Shown here: piece after piece, positions 1 to 12,613 of the stretch
Layout of the letters: the number at the start of each line of letters is the position of its first letter
Numbering within the stretch: the first letter of the stretch is position 1
Assembly (NCBI GenBank): GCA_959347315.1
Contig: OY365811.1
Span: forward strand, 40,380,946 to 40,444,945
Length of the DNA stretch: 64,000 bases
Source: Bimastos eiseni
Taxonomy: Eukaryota > Annelida > Clitellata > Crassiclitellata > Lumbricidae
Reading direction: 5' to 3'
Program-made: the position numbers and the translations under genes
The notes under the pieces: generated by a model
The model's database searches: none
What the model saw: the letters and a program-made list of their open reading frames with translations, nothing else
Told to the model about the DNA's origin: nothing

Positions 1-198
1 TGGCGCATTAGAAGTTTGGAGATGACGATTATGAAGTTATCACTCATTTTTAGTTTAGCGCCATTAACATTTATTACTTTGTTTTTAGTTGATGCGCGTG
101 GGTGATTTCCGCTTTGCTGGACGCCATATTTGAGTTACTAAAAGCTTTGTGGAGCCTTGTTGAATTTACATTTTGGTTTTACAACATTTCCACATAAA

Positions 199-3100
199 AT
201 GTCTGAATCGGTAGAGATGACGGAGAACAAGGAAACAGAATCACAGGAAAATGGTTAGAGTAAAATTTATGGCATCAAGTTTATGCTGAATCAAACGATT
301 TTTGCGTATTTAGGTCGCAATAGGGTGTATTTCTAGACATAATATTTCAGTATCGGGTCATGCTCTTCCGCGGTAATTGAAAATTCAGGTTCTGGTAATA
401 TTTATATAGAAGAAAATGCCATGTTGTTTATACCTCATTTTTTGTGAAAGATCACTGATAAACATGCCATCCCAGATTGCGAGAGAATGCAATTAGTTAA
501 AATTTAACTGATCAACGAACAGGTAAGGAACGTTTGTGACAAACTTGAAACTTTTGTAATATTGAAGAAATTATCTAGCAGTCACGAAAATGTTATTATA
601 AATTTGTAAGAGCCAAATATACCAGATGGTTTAAGAGACACCACTTTGTAGTTTAGTGTAATTTGCTCCATGCGATAATTAATATAATTAATTATTAAAA
701 GAAAAAGAAAGCACAGGAGACTGTATCATTGAATGTCATATTTGTGTAATCAGAAGAGTTTTTTCAAGAAAATTAAACTTTTGAGTTATTGCTCAGAGTC
801 TCAGACACGCTGTGACTTTAGTTGTTGGTTTTTCCTTGATCAAAATTATGCATTGCAATATCTTAGCCATATAACTCCATATCAAGATTAATAACCTGAA
901 TTTCACACTGTGTTGTATGTTAGACCAATCCAACAGAAGCTAATAGAGTGCTTAGTAATGTGGTGTGTGTTTGTGTAGTATCGTCGACAGTTGCGGCTCA
1001 ATATGAACTGTTTAACAAAGAGCTGGGATTAGATGAAACGACAGAACAAACGAAAGACGATGTAAAAGAATCAATCAAGGTTGAACCGATTGAGCAAGGT
1101 ATCAGTGGTTATTGCATTTACCTAACTTATTGAATTTTTCTATTTTCCTTGTTTGATATGTTGATTATTAGCTACACTCATTTCTCTAGCTTTTTAGGTT
1201 CTTTTCCTTTTCATAGTACAATCATAAATGATTTGGGAAGTAATTACTATTATTTGCCTGTTGGTGATAGAGCAATGTGCGGTTTGCTTGCAATTCTCTT
1301 GTATCTGCTTTATCTATTTAGTATCCCAAATTAAACGCTATCTGTTTCTGATGGCTTATCCCGATTGGCTGTCACTCAGCCTCAACTGACATATCCTTTG
1401 GATGTTGACATGATTACAGTGTGGCTTGATTTAGCCATCATTTGATGCCTTTTGTGTTAGACATTGACACTATAGAAGTTACTAATAATAATTCTTTAGC
1501 AATGATTATAGATGCTCAATTAATTCACACAGAATTATTGTTTCTGTTTAGCAACCGGAGAGAATACTACCGAAACCGAAGAGAAGAAGGACGAATCAGA
1601 CAAAGCGACGCCGGCTGAGGAATCAGCGGACAAAGTGGAGGAAGCAGAGGAACCGGATTCGGATGATGAGGTGATTGGAGATGATGTGGATGACTGGGAA
1701 GGGGATGATGACCCAACGGAGGCCGAGGTCGATCCATTCTGTCTGCCTGCGGAACAGATTGTCTTGTCTGGTGAGTTGGGTTTTTATTGTTTAGTGAAAA
1801 AAATGATGATTAGCAACTGTGAACTTCATAATGATTGATAGTTATTTACTGCTTTACAATACACACTTGTTTCCATATGTTTTGTAGTAGGATTGATTGA
1901 TTGACTACATGGTCTTGTATTTGATTGAGTGACTTTGTGATTGATTGACTTTCAGTGAATAAGTGAGTTGATTTGTGGTTGATTGACTGCGGTTGCAGTT
2001 GATTGAATTTGTAATTGATCAAGTAGATGATTGACTGACCTGTATTTGACTGACTTGCTTTGAACACGACTGATTTAATGAAATCGGTCCTGTTGATTGA
2101 CCATACAGTTGACTGGATGACTCATTTTGAACCTGACTAATCAACTGATTGACTGATTGCATTCACCAGTATCATTGATTGTCCGTCTCTCTTCAGACCT
2201 CAACGACCAATCAAGAAAACGACGTGTTGTAATATTTCCAATTAAGCTCGGAGAACTTGGACATCCATCCGTCGTCGAAGTAATAAAAAACTCTATCGAC
2301 TTCAAGACTACGTTCATCCAGTGCAAGATGAATGCGGCGAGCCACGAGTTCGCATTTCACGGGTGAGCAGAGCGCGCTTCTGACAGGAGTCAGATTTTAT
2401 GGTGCAATACATCTTTTAAATATGCTGAAATGTTTTGCTGTGTTAGACTTTTGGTATTTTAGAATAAAAATGAGTGACTAACTAGATTTTGACTCCATCC
2501 TAGGGATCTCTCTGATGCATTTTTCAACATATCTGTTCTTTTCACCTGGTTTGGGTTGTGAGCACCACTGAGTAGAATTCTTGAAAGGGTAGTTTGCAGA
2601 TTTATAGAAGAACAACTAAAAGGATTTTGTCTGTAATCTTTTATTAGTGTGCAATAAACAACCAGACTTTGTGACAACACTGTGTTTTGTATTGACAGTA
2701 GAAATATTAATGGGTAAAAAGTAAAAACATTTTTATATTGTTAACTTGTTTAACTGGGTTAACTTGATGTGCAGTTTATGTATTTCTCAGTTTTATCTGT
2801 GGTGTTTTAGCCTCATCGAATTCAACTGTAAGTCGACGGTTGGCGCAATCGAGGCTGTTGAAACTTTAAAAACAGTTCGAGAAGACATTAAGGCAAGAAT
2901 CATGGATCCAGGAGAAACAGCAAGTGAGCGATTGATGGTTTTTTTCATATTGTGTTCGAATTTGCTCTTGTTGTGATATGTTATTTCTGAAGTTATTTCT
3001 TGATGGTTTTTCATTTTCAAAGATAAGTTACTTTTTGAAATGCCGTCGTAGGGTTTATCATTCTTGAGTGTCTTCACAATGCTGTTTTGATTCTAATACA

Positions 3101-6100
3101 GCTATTTACAAACCAAGAATGTTTAGTAATTGAATTCGGCAAATTGTTAGGTGAACACCCTGGACTGTCAACTGCAGGATTGGGTGTTCAAGCCAGTACA
3201 GCATTTTGTTTAGAGAATTCAGCTCCAATTTTGTCCTCCTAGCCGACCCGGCAGTAATGGCACGCTGGTCATATACCATCAGAGGGAGGATTCCCTCGTA
3301 AATCTGTGTCTGTTTGCTTGGTGGTCTGGCTGTTTCTACTATCTGATGCTTAAATTTTTTATATTCTTAGTTGCACCATATGAAATAGCAATGAATAAAC
3401 TCCTGTTCTGCATCTATAAAATGGAAACGCCCAGGAGTTTTGAAGCACGTTCCCACCCTACCGAGAGTTTTTGATCCTGGACCCTGTGTTTTAACATTCC
3501 ATGATGCTGTAAATGAGACGTTGCGACATCGTCTGTTTATCTTTACCTATAGAGAAGCTAATGCAGACGTGGAACACAGACTCGGCAGCTGCTCCTCAAG
3601 CCATCGTCCAGAACCTACTGATCGTTAAGCCGCTGGCTAAAGACGTAACGGTGGAACAGCTTCGCGACTTGTTTCCGGACGCGTGCGATATCATGATTGC
3701 CCATCCGAAGTTTTTTCCAAGGTCAGCACCCATTCTCTGCGAGTTAATTTCTCCATTGTTTCAAGGCCGAAGTAGGGATCAACCGAGTTTGAATTTGTTC
3801 GATTCCGGGGGTTTAGAATATTTATAAACGTCTCATCTCTTCATTTTTAGTTTGACAATTTGCACAATGATTGTAATGATTTGTTTTGTTTTTCTTTGTT
3901 TACACTTGGAAGTAGTAACTGGTAAGTATTAATAGTAGTAGTATTTGTGTTTTTAGCTAGGTCGATTGTCATTTTGTAAATAAAATAATGTGATTTTCAT
4001 TTTGAAAACAGAAAACTTGCACCCATTGTTAGTCTGAGTCCTAATTTATGCCGAATACTAAATTCCACCGAGCCGAGTCTTGGTTCATCCCTAGTGCACA
4101 TCGATCATTGGCGCGGCCAATGTGCTGACAATCCGTGAGTTTGGAGCACCACTGATGAGGCTGTTGTTTACGAACATCTGAATTACAACAGACTAGTAAT
4201 CATGTCTTGGATTCATCTTGTAGACTGGCCTATGTGTCTTACGATGATAGCAAGGCAGTTGACGAAATTGTGAGCAGATACAGCACCGACCGACCAGCTA
4301 TCGGAGAATGTCGGTTGAAGGTGCTTAAGTATCAGCCTCCCAACTTACCAGCAGGTGATACATGTTCTACAGACTTTCTGGTATTAGTTTTTGGGATTTT
4401 TTTATGTTTTCAGTCCCGTTTGACTCTCAACAAACCAACATGCACGGACTAAGACTTTGCAATTCAATAGTTAACCATTTTGTTACATGTCTCTATCCTA
4501 ACAGGATGCCCTGAAAAGCACTTCTTGAGTTAAAATTGAGAGGCATAATGGATATGTCTAACATTGTATCAATAGTCAGCATGGTTTTGCTACAGAGTTT
4601 GTCAGCGAGTGCAAACTTAGTAGAAATCTTGAAATCCCTTCTCTTCATGCCTCATATTCGAGCCACTAGACTATTGTACTGCTATTTAGAGATGACAAAT
4701 GGAGACATTGTAGTTTAGTGATATCTCTGATGATGATACCTTCCTCTCCATTCCTCTGTAGTTGTTATAACTCTGCCTGTTTGGTTGTTTCTAGGTTTCC
4801 TGAGGATGAAAAGACGCTACAGAATACTGCTGCAGGTGAAGAAGCTGGGACGAGCCCTCAAGGATAAAAAGGCCAATTACAGCGAGAATCAGCGCAAAAA
4901 GATGCAAAGCGTAAATACATCTTTCACTGCTTACTATCGCACTTGGCTTTTGAATGTTGAACTTTTGTCTTTGTATGTAAATTTTGAATGAGCTGCTGTC
5001 AAGGACTGAAGCCTTTCAACGACTCGTTACAGAGCAGATGCTGTTATTTCATACTGCATTGTATCTTTATTTAGATTTATGTAGTGCCTTTTGCAGAGCA
5101 ACTATTCAGAGGCGTTCTTAGCACAGAAGTCTCAGGGGAGAGAAACGCCTGTAAAGGGAGAAGCCAATCATTAGTTTAGCCCTGAGCGATGGAGGAAGGT
5201 CATTCATTTTTATGTCTGTCTTCAGAATAGTTTTAGGAGTTGGTCTTCCTTCCTTGTGGCATTTTGTCATGTGTTAACCCTTTAACGACCAGCGTGTACT
5301 AAAATGTATGGGAAAACATATGCAACTGGTCGCTAAAGGGTTAAACAACACTGCTCCCATTTGTCAAACGGAACCAGAAGGAGCACCCTAAAGTGGATAG
5401 ATGCCTTAAGACGACGTTGCCTGAATTTACCAAATGAAATAACCACCTAACGTTTTTCTTAGGAAATGTGGACTGCCGCATACATCGACTCCCGCTACTT
5501 TATTCGATCTCTTAGTCATGTGCTGCACGTTCACTTTGAATGCACTATTATTCAATGTCTTGGCCCACAACTGAAATGTTGTAGCATGACAGTTCACTGA
5601 GCTATATAAAAGCTTCTCAGGAAAAATTAAACTTAGCGTTTATGAAATCTCATTTTAGACGGTCGAGCACTGTACGTCTCTGATCGAAAAGGATGATGCT
5701 GCACGAAATGAAATCGGTCTGAAGATGCTGACATTAAAGGAATTGAAGCGCATTCGCAAGATCCGGGAGTCCGTGAAGCCAGAGACGATCTGGCTTCCGA
5801 GGCAGCCGGGGGACAAGCGCGAGGACCACAGCAGGGTTTACCTGGGAGAGGACGACGACAAGGAGAGTGGCCATGAAAAGAGAAGCTATTCCAAGTTCCC
5901 TGGAAAACGGTAAGTCGGTCATTTCTTTCAGTCACAGGTTTGTCGTCTGAGATCTATCGTCGAATATATTTTGCCATGGTGCTTGATTCCAGCGACCTTA
6001 GAGCAACTAAAACGTTGCACCTGATTGCATATGTATCGCTTCCCAAAGTCTTCCTTAGGTTAAGACAGGTTTCAGCGCGTTTGAAATGCGTCACCACTTG

Positions 6101-9100
6101 CAGTTGTACCGTGAAGTTGCAAGTATGCGCTTCAAGATATTTTGGCTGTGCAGGGGAATGATGCATTGTGGTCGAACCAGGCACATCAGTTCCCCTATGC
6201 AATCTACATGTGTGAAATATTTGGATCTTTCATATGGGTTCAGGTTGCCTAGTTAGGGCCTGTGCTATTCTGTAAAAGTATTGACCCTGACCAGCTGAGG
6301 ACTTTGTTTTGAGGAATGGTCCAAGAAAACGAGCGGTGGGGCTCACCCAAGTTTGTCGACAGATTTTATGTACTTGTGCTTCCGATAGTGTCTATATTGA
6401 GCAGTCAGGCTTCAAAATAGTAAACACTGCTAGTGATATTTGTATCATTTTGGTTGATCACAAAATTCCATCATGCAATTTACTCCGTCCCATTCGGATA
6501 ACTGTTTACAACTGGTTAAAACCAGAAACGAAGATGCGTTAGCCTCCATGTTGCAAAAGTTTGCCACTTTTTGCTGTTGTCCAATTACACAACTGAAGTT
6601 ACGGATGTGAAAAACATTTTTGATATATGAAAACCGGTCCTTCCCCAAGCATGAATTAATGAAGGAGATTCAATTGCTATACCGCTTATGATTGTTTAAC
6701 CAAATGCGATGCCATAGCTGTTTGTGGGACTAGTGTCTTGTACGAATTCCCTCCCCGATGCAACCATCCGAGCCTGGCGTGGCTGTTTCAACCATGGTTC
6801 TTGGTTCCCTGAATGGTTCTCAGCATGCGCAGTTTCGTCTCGATGGCAGCTAGCCATCTCCACTGCAATTTTTCCCGCGCATCCAGCCACACCCCAACTG
6901 CATCGCAGAATGCCATTTTCTTAATGATCAAACTCAGACTAAAGTAACACATTAATTGCTAGCACGTTGACGCAAGGTTGAGCGAAGAGCCATTGAGAGA
7001 GGCGCACGGTTGTCGGGAGTAGCTCTGAACCATAGAACTCAATTCGAGACGGGGTCGGCTCTTGCCCGCACACTCGGATGACACGCTAAAGTCGCGGGGC
7101 CGATGTCACGTGCGTCATCCGCCACGACATCCTCAAGGCTTTTGCCATCTTCGTCGTCTTCAAAGGTAAACCGGTAAAGACCAGTTGAACAAAGTTAGAA
7201 ATCTTTTTTACATGATCAAAAAAACCGAGCAGTGGAGGAAAATTTTGCTCCCAATGTGCCAATCAGGCATGCATCCAGCTTGCAGCCCCCGGTTGACCGA
7301 AATGTTCGGCCAGAGTTGCTTGCCCATCGACCGCAAGGTGCATTTGCTTGGGGGTGTGACCATTCTCGGACCCTCGCCTGTATGTGCAGTGCTGCATTGG
7401 TTTACCAAACAGTTTTGTCTGATACCTGCTATAGCCATCTCTTGTTTATGGAAATATGTATTTGGATTTTATTTGTCATATTTTATAGCTGCATGTTGCA
7501 GCTTTTCAAATATCCCTTATGCTGAAGTGAGGGCAGTTTCTAGCTGAACACGAAACATCTTTGTGCCATGGATTGATGGTTATTACAAACCTTCAGATAC
7601 TGGTACCGTCAAACTTAGTAGAAAATAATTTGTTAAATACATGAGAAAATTCACTACTGTGGCCATGTCATTCTGTTCCATCTGCCAAATGTCAAATGTA
7701 TGATTCCCTTTAGTCAGGGATGAATCTATTACTGCATGGCTGATTTAATGCCTGTACACTGGCTTTGTTTCTGCCTGCTACATGGAGAATCTGAGAAATT
7801 AATAAAATTGCAGAGCCCTGCTTTGATTGCACAGTTGACATCTGCTCTTGATTGTAACAGTTGAGAACAGCCTTTGACTGCCTGAGCCAGTTGCCTTGTC
7901 AGGACATTTGATGGCCAGGTGACACTTGTCACCTGTGACATGTTCAGTTTCTTCTTTTAACAACCCATTGAAAGGATTTTGATAGTTTCATTAAATTCGA
8001 AAAGATTTCAGCTTACTTTCTGAGGAGGTGGTACATTGCCAGGTATTTTCATTCATGTCCTGTACATGTATCCCAAAACAACAGCTGCCACAAAAGCTGA
8101 AGTTTTGATGTTCAGCAATTGTTCTGCTGCTGCTTGCTAACTGCCTTTCAATCAGTATGTTCAATATTTGCATATATTACAGAATTAGCTGTTGGTTGGT
8201 ATTCACTGTGGTCTGACATCTTGCATCAAGGAATATATATCGGTGTGAGTTTCTGTTCTGTGTAGCTGTGTTCAACCGGCAATTAACAAGTGTGTTGCCT
8301 CTGGTGCTTATTTCAGGCACGAGCGCTTCCCATCGCATGGCAAGTGGCACGACTCCAGAGGAGGTGGTCCAGGTGGAGTTCCATCCTTGATGAGCATGTC
8401 AATGGACGGACCGATAGAACCTATTGCTCGCGTTCACGCCATAACTCAGCAGCTTGCCCAGATGGCCAGCATGTTCACCCCTCCTATGCGAGGCGGCTCT
8501 GGTGGCATGAACCGGGACAGAGGAGGATTCCGTGGTGGTCGTTTCGGCCCCGGAAGAGGTGGATTCCACGGCGGTGACATGGAGGGCGAGTTTGGACCAC
8601 CAGGTGGGTTTGGTCCTAGGAGAGGTGGTGGATTTGGATCGGGTGGTGGAAACTTTAACAAGAGGCCACGGCTGGACAGCAGTGGTGACAGAGACCTACG
8701 GGTGAGAATTACTCACAGTTACTGAACATTACCACTCGCTAATTTCCCTATAATTTCATGCTATTATCTGATAGATGATTTTATGTTGTTTAATTATGAT
8801 GTTCCCTCTACGCTTTGGGTCGTGGAGCCAGTGCATGCAAGAATGTTTTTTGCGTAAAATTATTTTCTCGCAAAAATATATCGAATCATGATTTCCTTCA
8901 TGAAACCTTGTAAATCAAATCTCTTAACCAGCTGCAGCCTGCCTACCTTACTCCGGAAATGTTGGTTCCTTGGCTGATACATCCCCTTATTTATCTTTTG
9001 ATGTGGAACTTTTGTTAGGTTTTCAGAACTTATCCCCATAGACATTTAGATTTAACTATCATCGCATTCAGCTCGAACCTGCGCACAAAAGTATGAGCCA

Positions 9101-11950
9101 TTTATAGACTGTTGCACATAAAAAATTCCTTGTGCAATCAATCTACAGAAAATTTGATGGAACATTGGTTAAGGCTATACGACATGATAGGATTTATACA
9201 AATATACTAATTATTATATTTGAGATTAGATACAGATACAGGTAATGGGCCAGATTCATTTAATTTATAGATAAAGTTGAGGACTGTTTTACAATTTCTG
9301 GATCAAATGATATGTAGGACTGATTGCAACGATTGAAATCTCAATTTGCTATACTTCACCATTTGTGACGTTTCCATAAGAGACTTTGCCTTATGACGAG
9401 ATTGACTTATTTGAATTGGACGATGATTCAGGACTTCACAGAAGGTGCGACAAACAAAGAGCCAAGAAATATGAGCGATGATGGTTGCGAACCCGCAGGA
9501 AAGATGTCGAGACCAGACGCGGATCAGAGCTGGTCATCAGATAGCACAAAAGCTGATGCCAGATCATCCACGCAACTACCATCCAAGAATCAATCTTTCT
9601 CAAGCTCAAATCGAGGCCGACAGAGTGGTTGGTCGAAGCCACCATCCAAGTAAGACCATATTTACTGAATCTAATGTGAAAAATTTAAAAAAAATTAAAT
9701 TAAAATTTTTAATGTTTTAGTTGTACTGAAACAGTTCAACATTAAGATGTTCAGTTAAATTTAAGATAAACTGTGAAACAGTCTACTTTATGTTAACTTT
9801 ACAGCTTTTTATAATTAGCAACGCATCCAGGATATTATATTGTCAGCCTTACAAAAAGTAAGTTGACATTTAAAATCAGAACTGGGTGGTGTATCATGAT
9901 TGAACATGATATTAATAAATAATGTGAATGCGTAGCCAATTATATGTTTAGCTTCAATGCAGAGCTGGCAGCTTACGTATGGGAATGCAAGTTAGTGCAT
10001 CGGATCTATACTACTCCCTGCGATCATGTGGAATGGGAGAACAAGCCCCGACTCTTATGTATATTTATAAGAGAATCAGAACTGCAATTTCATATATGTT
10101 ACACCCTCCCACTTCTCCAACCCCACCCTCCATTGGTGGATGCCAGTGTGTAGTGGTAGCTACTGTGATGTAGGAAGCACTGTATATCATTGTGACCCAG
10201 ATTTAGCTGTATTGTGAATTTATTCAAGTGTGACTTTGTTACAATGCCACCTTGTGACAACGAAGTTTTGCTTTTATTGTAGGTTTAATCAAGGTGGAGG
10301 CAATAGTGGTGGTGGATTCAACTCCAGTGGTGGTGGATTCAACAAGCCTAGTTACAACCAAGGAGGTTTCAAGAGGGGCGGAAGCTTTAACCAGGGAGGA
10401 TATAATCAGGGCGGAGGGTACAATCAGGGCAGTGGATCAGGTTACAATCAGGGTAGCGGCGGTGGAGGATTCAACCAAGGCAGCGGAACAGGTTATAACC
10501 TGGGTGGTGGAAGTGGTTACAACCAAGGTGGTTCTGGAGGATACAATCAGGGCAGTGGAAGCAGTTACAACCAGGGCAGTGGGAGTAGTTACAATCAGGG
10601 TGGTGCGGGAGGTTATAATCAAGGCGGCAGTAACAGTCAGAGCTCAGGCAGTGCCGGATTTAACCAGAGTGCTGGAACCTACAACCAAGGTGGCACAGGA
10701 TCGGGTTATAGCCAAGGCAGTGGAGCATATAACCAAGGCACCGGCTACAACCAGTCGACTGGAAGTGGCTTTCAACAAAGTGGCAGCAGCAGCAGTAGTT
10801 ACGGAAACCAGGGCACTGGCTACAACTACAACTATCCTTCGCAGACTGGCACTGGAACTGGCACCTACCAGGGATCGCAGACGCCAGCGCAGCCCGTAGC
10901 CGCACAGCCCGCAGCAGCACAGCAGACGTGGGGCACAAGCGGTGGTGCAGCAGGACAGACATATTGGCAGCAGCCGCAACAGCAGCAATCATCACAGGCC
11001 ACTTGGCAGGCTGCAGCGCAACCAGCAGGTGAGTGCTAGTTTTATTACTATTACCAAAATTTTATACTGCCCTTCTTTCAACATTTTTGCTCAGAAGTGC
11101 ACACGCACGCCTCGACGACGCAATTGCAGTTGTACTGCAGAGCAATTGTGTGCAAAGGACTTGCTCAAGGTCTCTACACAGTGACGCCCCGGACCAGGGT
11201 CGAATCCGCTCACTCGGCGCACACCGAACGTTACGAGCCGACCGCTCTAACAGATCGCCCACAGTGCCACACAGTATATTTTAGTATATGATGTATGTAT
11301 GCTCAAAGGATGCCTGTATGACTTTTACTTGGCCTGTTGAGTAGGTATTCACACTGACATTTCTCTTTGTAGGTACCATCAAGGACCATCGTTCTTGGTA
11401 ATTTGGAATCGCCTTATTCGCGTCTACTTTACAATCTCTTCTCCCACCCCTCTTGAATTTAGTGCTTGCATATCTTTCACTGAGCTGTCTAATTTGGTGC
11501 AAGCGTAATCCGGGAAGTAACTGGCTTGTCCTGCATTGTATTTGTCACATGTCCAGAGCATTATTAATTTTGTCCTGTTCATGGTAAGCGGTCCAGGAAA
11601 AGTAAATGAGTGGTTCACTAAAGCCCACTTTTAACCAATTAACCAATTAACCCTTTTAACCAATTTTTTCGTGGCTAACCTTGCTCATTCCTTTCATGTC
11701 GCACGTACTTTCGTGTATGTAGCTAGTGCTGATGAATTGTGATGGGACTAATTCCATACCACCTGATTGCAACTCACTTGATTGTTATTGATGCGGTGTT
11801 AGTCGTTAGATTAGAGATTGTAGGTTTTATTCATGTCAGTGATTTGCCAAAGTTGATTTCTTTTATAATGTATAACCTTCTGGTTTTTCAGGTCAAGCGC
11901 AGTCAACTGATCAAACGAGCTACAGCTATGGATGGAATACTTGGAAATAA
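199..11950 (+). CDS. RRM protein with acidic N-terminus and Gly-rich, YNQG-repeat C-terminus (13 exons)
   Basis: Exons 199-253, 991-1098, 1552-1770, 2197-2362, 2811-2923, 3553-3721, 4224-4354, 4795-4910, 5659-5909, 8317-8701, 9432-9649, 10283-11028 and 11892-11950 join in phase to give 911 residues and a TAA stop. The first Met (MSESVEMTE) opens the frame. Residues about 55-127 are strongly acidic (DDVDDWEGDDD). Residues about 135-215 form a folded region, possibly a degenerate RRM. Residues about 240-320 are an RRM, with LLIVKPL as RNP2 and RLAYVSY as RNP1. A basic stretch (KKLGRALKDKK, LKRIRKIRE) follows, then Gly/Arg-rich sequence (GGFRGGRFGPGRGGF), then a Ser/Gln-rich exon. Residues about 645-893 are the YNQG repeats, and the protein ends SYGWNTWK. 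The layout resembles nucleolin and hnRNP/FUS-type proteins, so a nuclear RNA-binding role is likely. I could not name the family. The exon 11 acceptor has a weak pyrimidine tract. Confidence 0.9.
1860..2165 (+). repeat. Degenerate GATTGATT/GACT simple repeat in intron 3
   Basis: Intron 3 of the RRM gene is made largely of imperfect units such as gattgattgact and gattgagtgact. It ends close to the acceptor of exon 4 at 2196. Nothing in it looks coding. Confidence 0.7.
5075..5165 (-). mobile_element. LINE 3' tail remnant
   Basis: The stretch starting tttatgtagtgccttttgca matches the reversed tail motif (tatagcgcc..cttcaaggg..actcagagg) seen at other LINE fragments in this window. It is short, old and lies in intron 8 of the RRM gene. 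The call rests on similarity within the window only. Confidence 0.4.
5910..8316 (+). other. Long intron 9 of the RRM gene
   Basis: This is the largest intron of the gene at 2.4 kb. Open frames in it are short and have no recognisable domain. I see no confident mobile element and no tandem repeat. The first half is slightly richer in G+C than the flanking introns. Confidence 0.6.
10283..11028 (+). repeat. Exon 12: Tyr-Asn-Gln-Gly repeat-coding array
   Basis: A single 746-bp exon codes for reiterated units such as GGYNQGG, GSGYNQG and GGFNQG. It then turns to Thr/Gly/Gln-rich sequence ending in an Ala/Gln-rich stretch (QPVAAQPAAAQQTW). Tyr spaced by Gly, Ser, Asn and Gln, with almost no charged or aliphatic residues, is the composition of prion-like low-complexity domains in FUS/hnRNP proteins. 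Those domains promote self-association in RNP granules. The repeats differ in codon use, so the array is not a recent expansion. Confidence 0.85.
11150..11262 (-). mobile_element. tRNA-derived SINE fragment
   Basis: Read on the minus strand, the sequence begins like a tRNA gene, with an A-box-like tgttagagcggtcggctcg. A B-box-like ggattcgaccc follows about 50 bases later. After that comes a non-tRNA tail containing cttgagcaagtcctttg. The same tail appears near 49350 and, in variant form, near 37395. It lies in intron 12 of the RRM gene. Confidence 0.6.
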
Positions 11951-12535
11951 TGGAAAATGTGTGGTCTGAAGAAACGAAGAAAGCTCTTCGAGTGAACATC
12001 GTTTGAACTGATAATTTGTGTTTGACTATTTGGAATAATGAAACCAGTTTAATAAGATTCATCATTACGCATAACATTGTTATTTGAAGACTCGCATCCA
12101 TTTACAAAACTCTCCTCACCGGTTTCCTTGTATCTGTGACATTAAGGAAATTTTAGAAATTTTTGAGAAATAGTTGTGAAAGAACTGCGATTTCAGTCGG
12201 CTGTAAGGAGATTTTAAAGTACAACAGTGAAATATTTATCGTGTAGTTCAAGGAGTTGGCATTGATTCAATTACATATAAATGCATAAACAATATATCCT
12301 TATATTATCATATTACCTTATTATATCTGTAGTGTGAGGTAAATTAAAGTCAGTCTTGTGTAAGATAAAGACAATACCATTATCTCTTAAAACATTTTAA
12401 ATAATAGCATTATATCGTACATGACTAACAGCAGTATAGCAATATAAATCCAAATGATGTGCTCGAGTAGACTTGAGCTACAACAGCGTTACTCAATCTA
12501 CGGTCACCCATTGAGTTGTGGTCAATTTCAACCTG

Positions 12536-12613
12536 AACGCCGTTCCGGCACCTGGAGAGCCGGAACGGCGTTCCGGCACCTCCCCAAGTAAATTAGGCGG
12601 AACGCCGTTCCGG
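12536..12613. repeat. Cluster of GGAACG(C/G)CGTTCC palindromes
   Basis: Two 14-base arms, 12536-12549 and 12559-12572, are perfect inverted repeats around a 9-base loop. Each arm contains half of the larger palindrome ggaacggcgttcc. A third palindrome, cggaacgccgttccg, lies at about 12599-12613. A related single copy (gaaacgccgttccg) lies near 15460, about 2.9 kb away. This could mark the ends of a transposable element or be a protein-binding array. Confidence 0.7.

Noticed and set aside
4536..4718. Short open frame in intron 7 of the RRM gene
   Set aside because: Skipping from 4354 to 4795 keeps the RRM gene in phase, and this frame has no splice borders.
10294..10995. Other-frame open readings across the YNQG exon
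   Set aside because: They are shadows of the repetitive exon 12. Only the FNQGG/YNQGG frame joins in phase to both neighbours.
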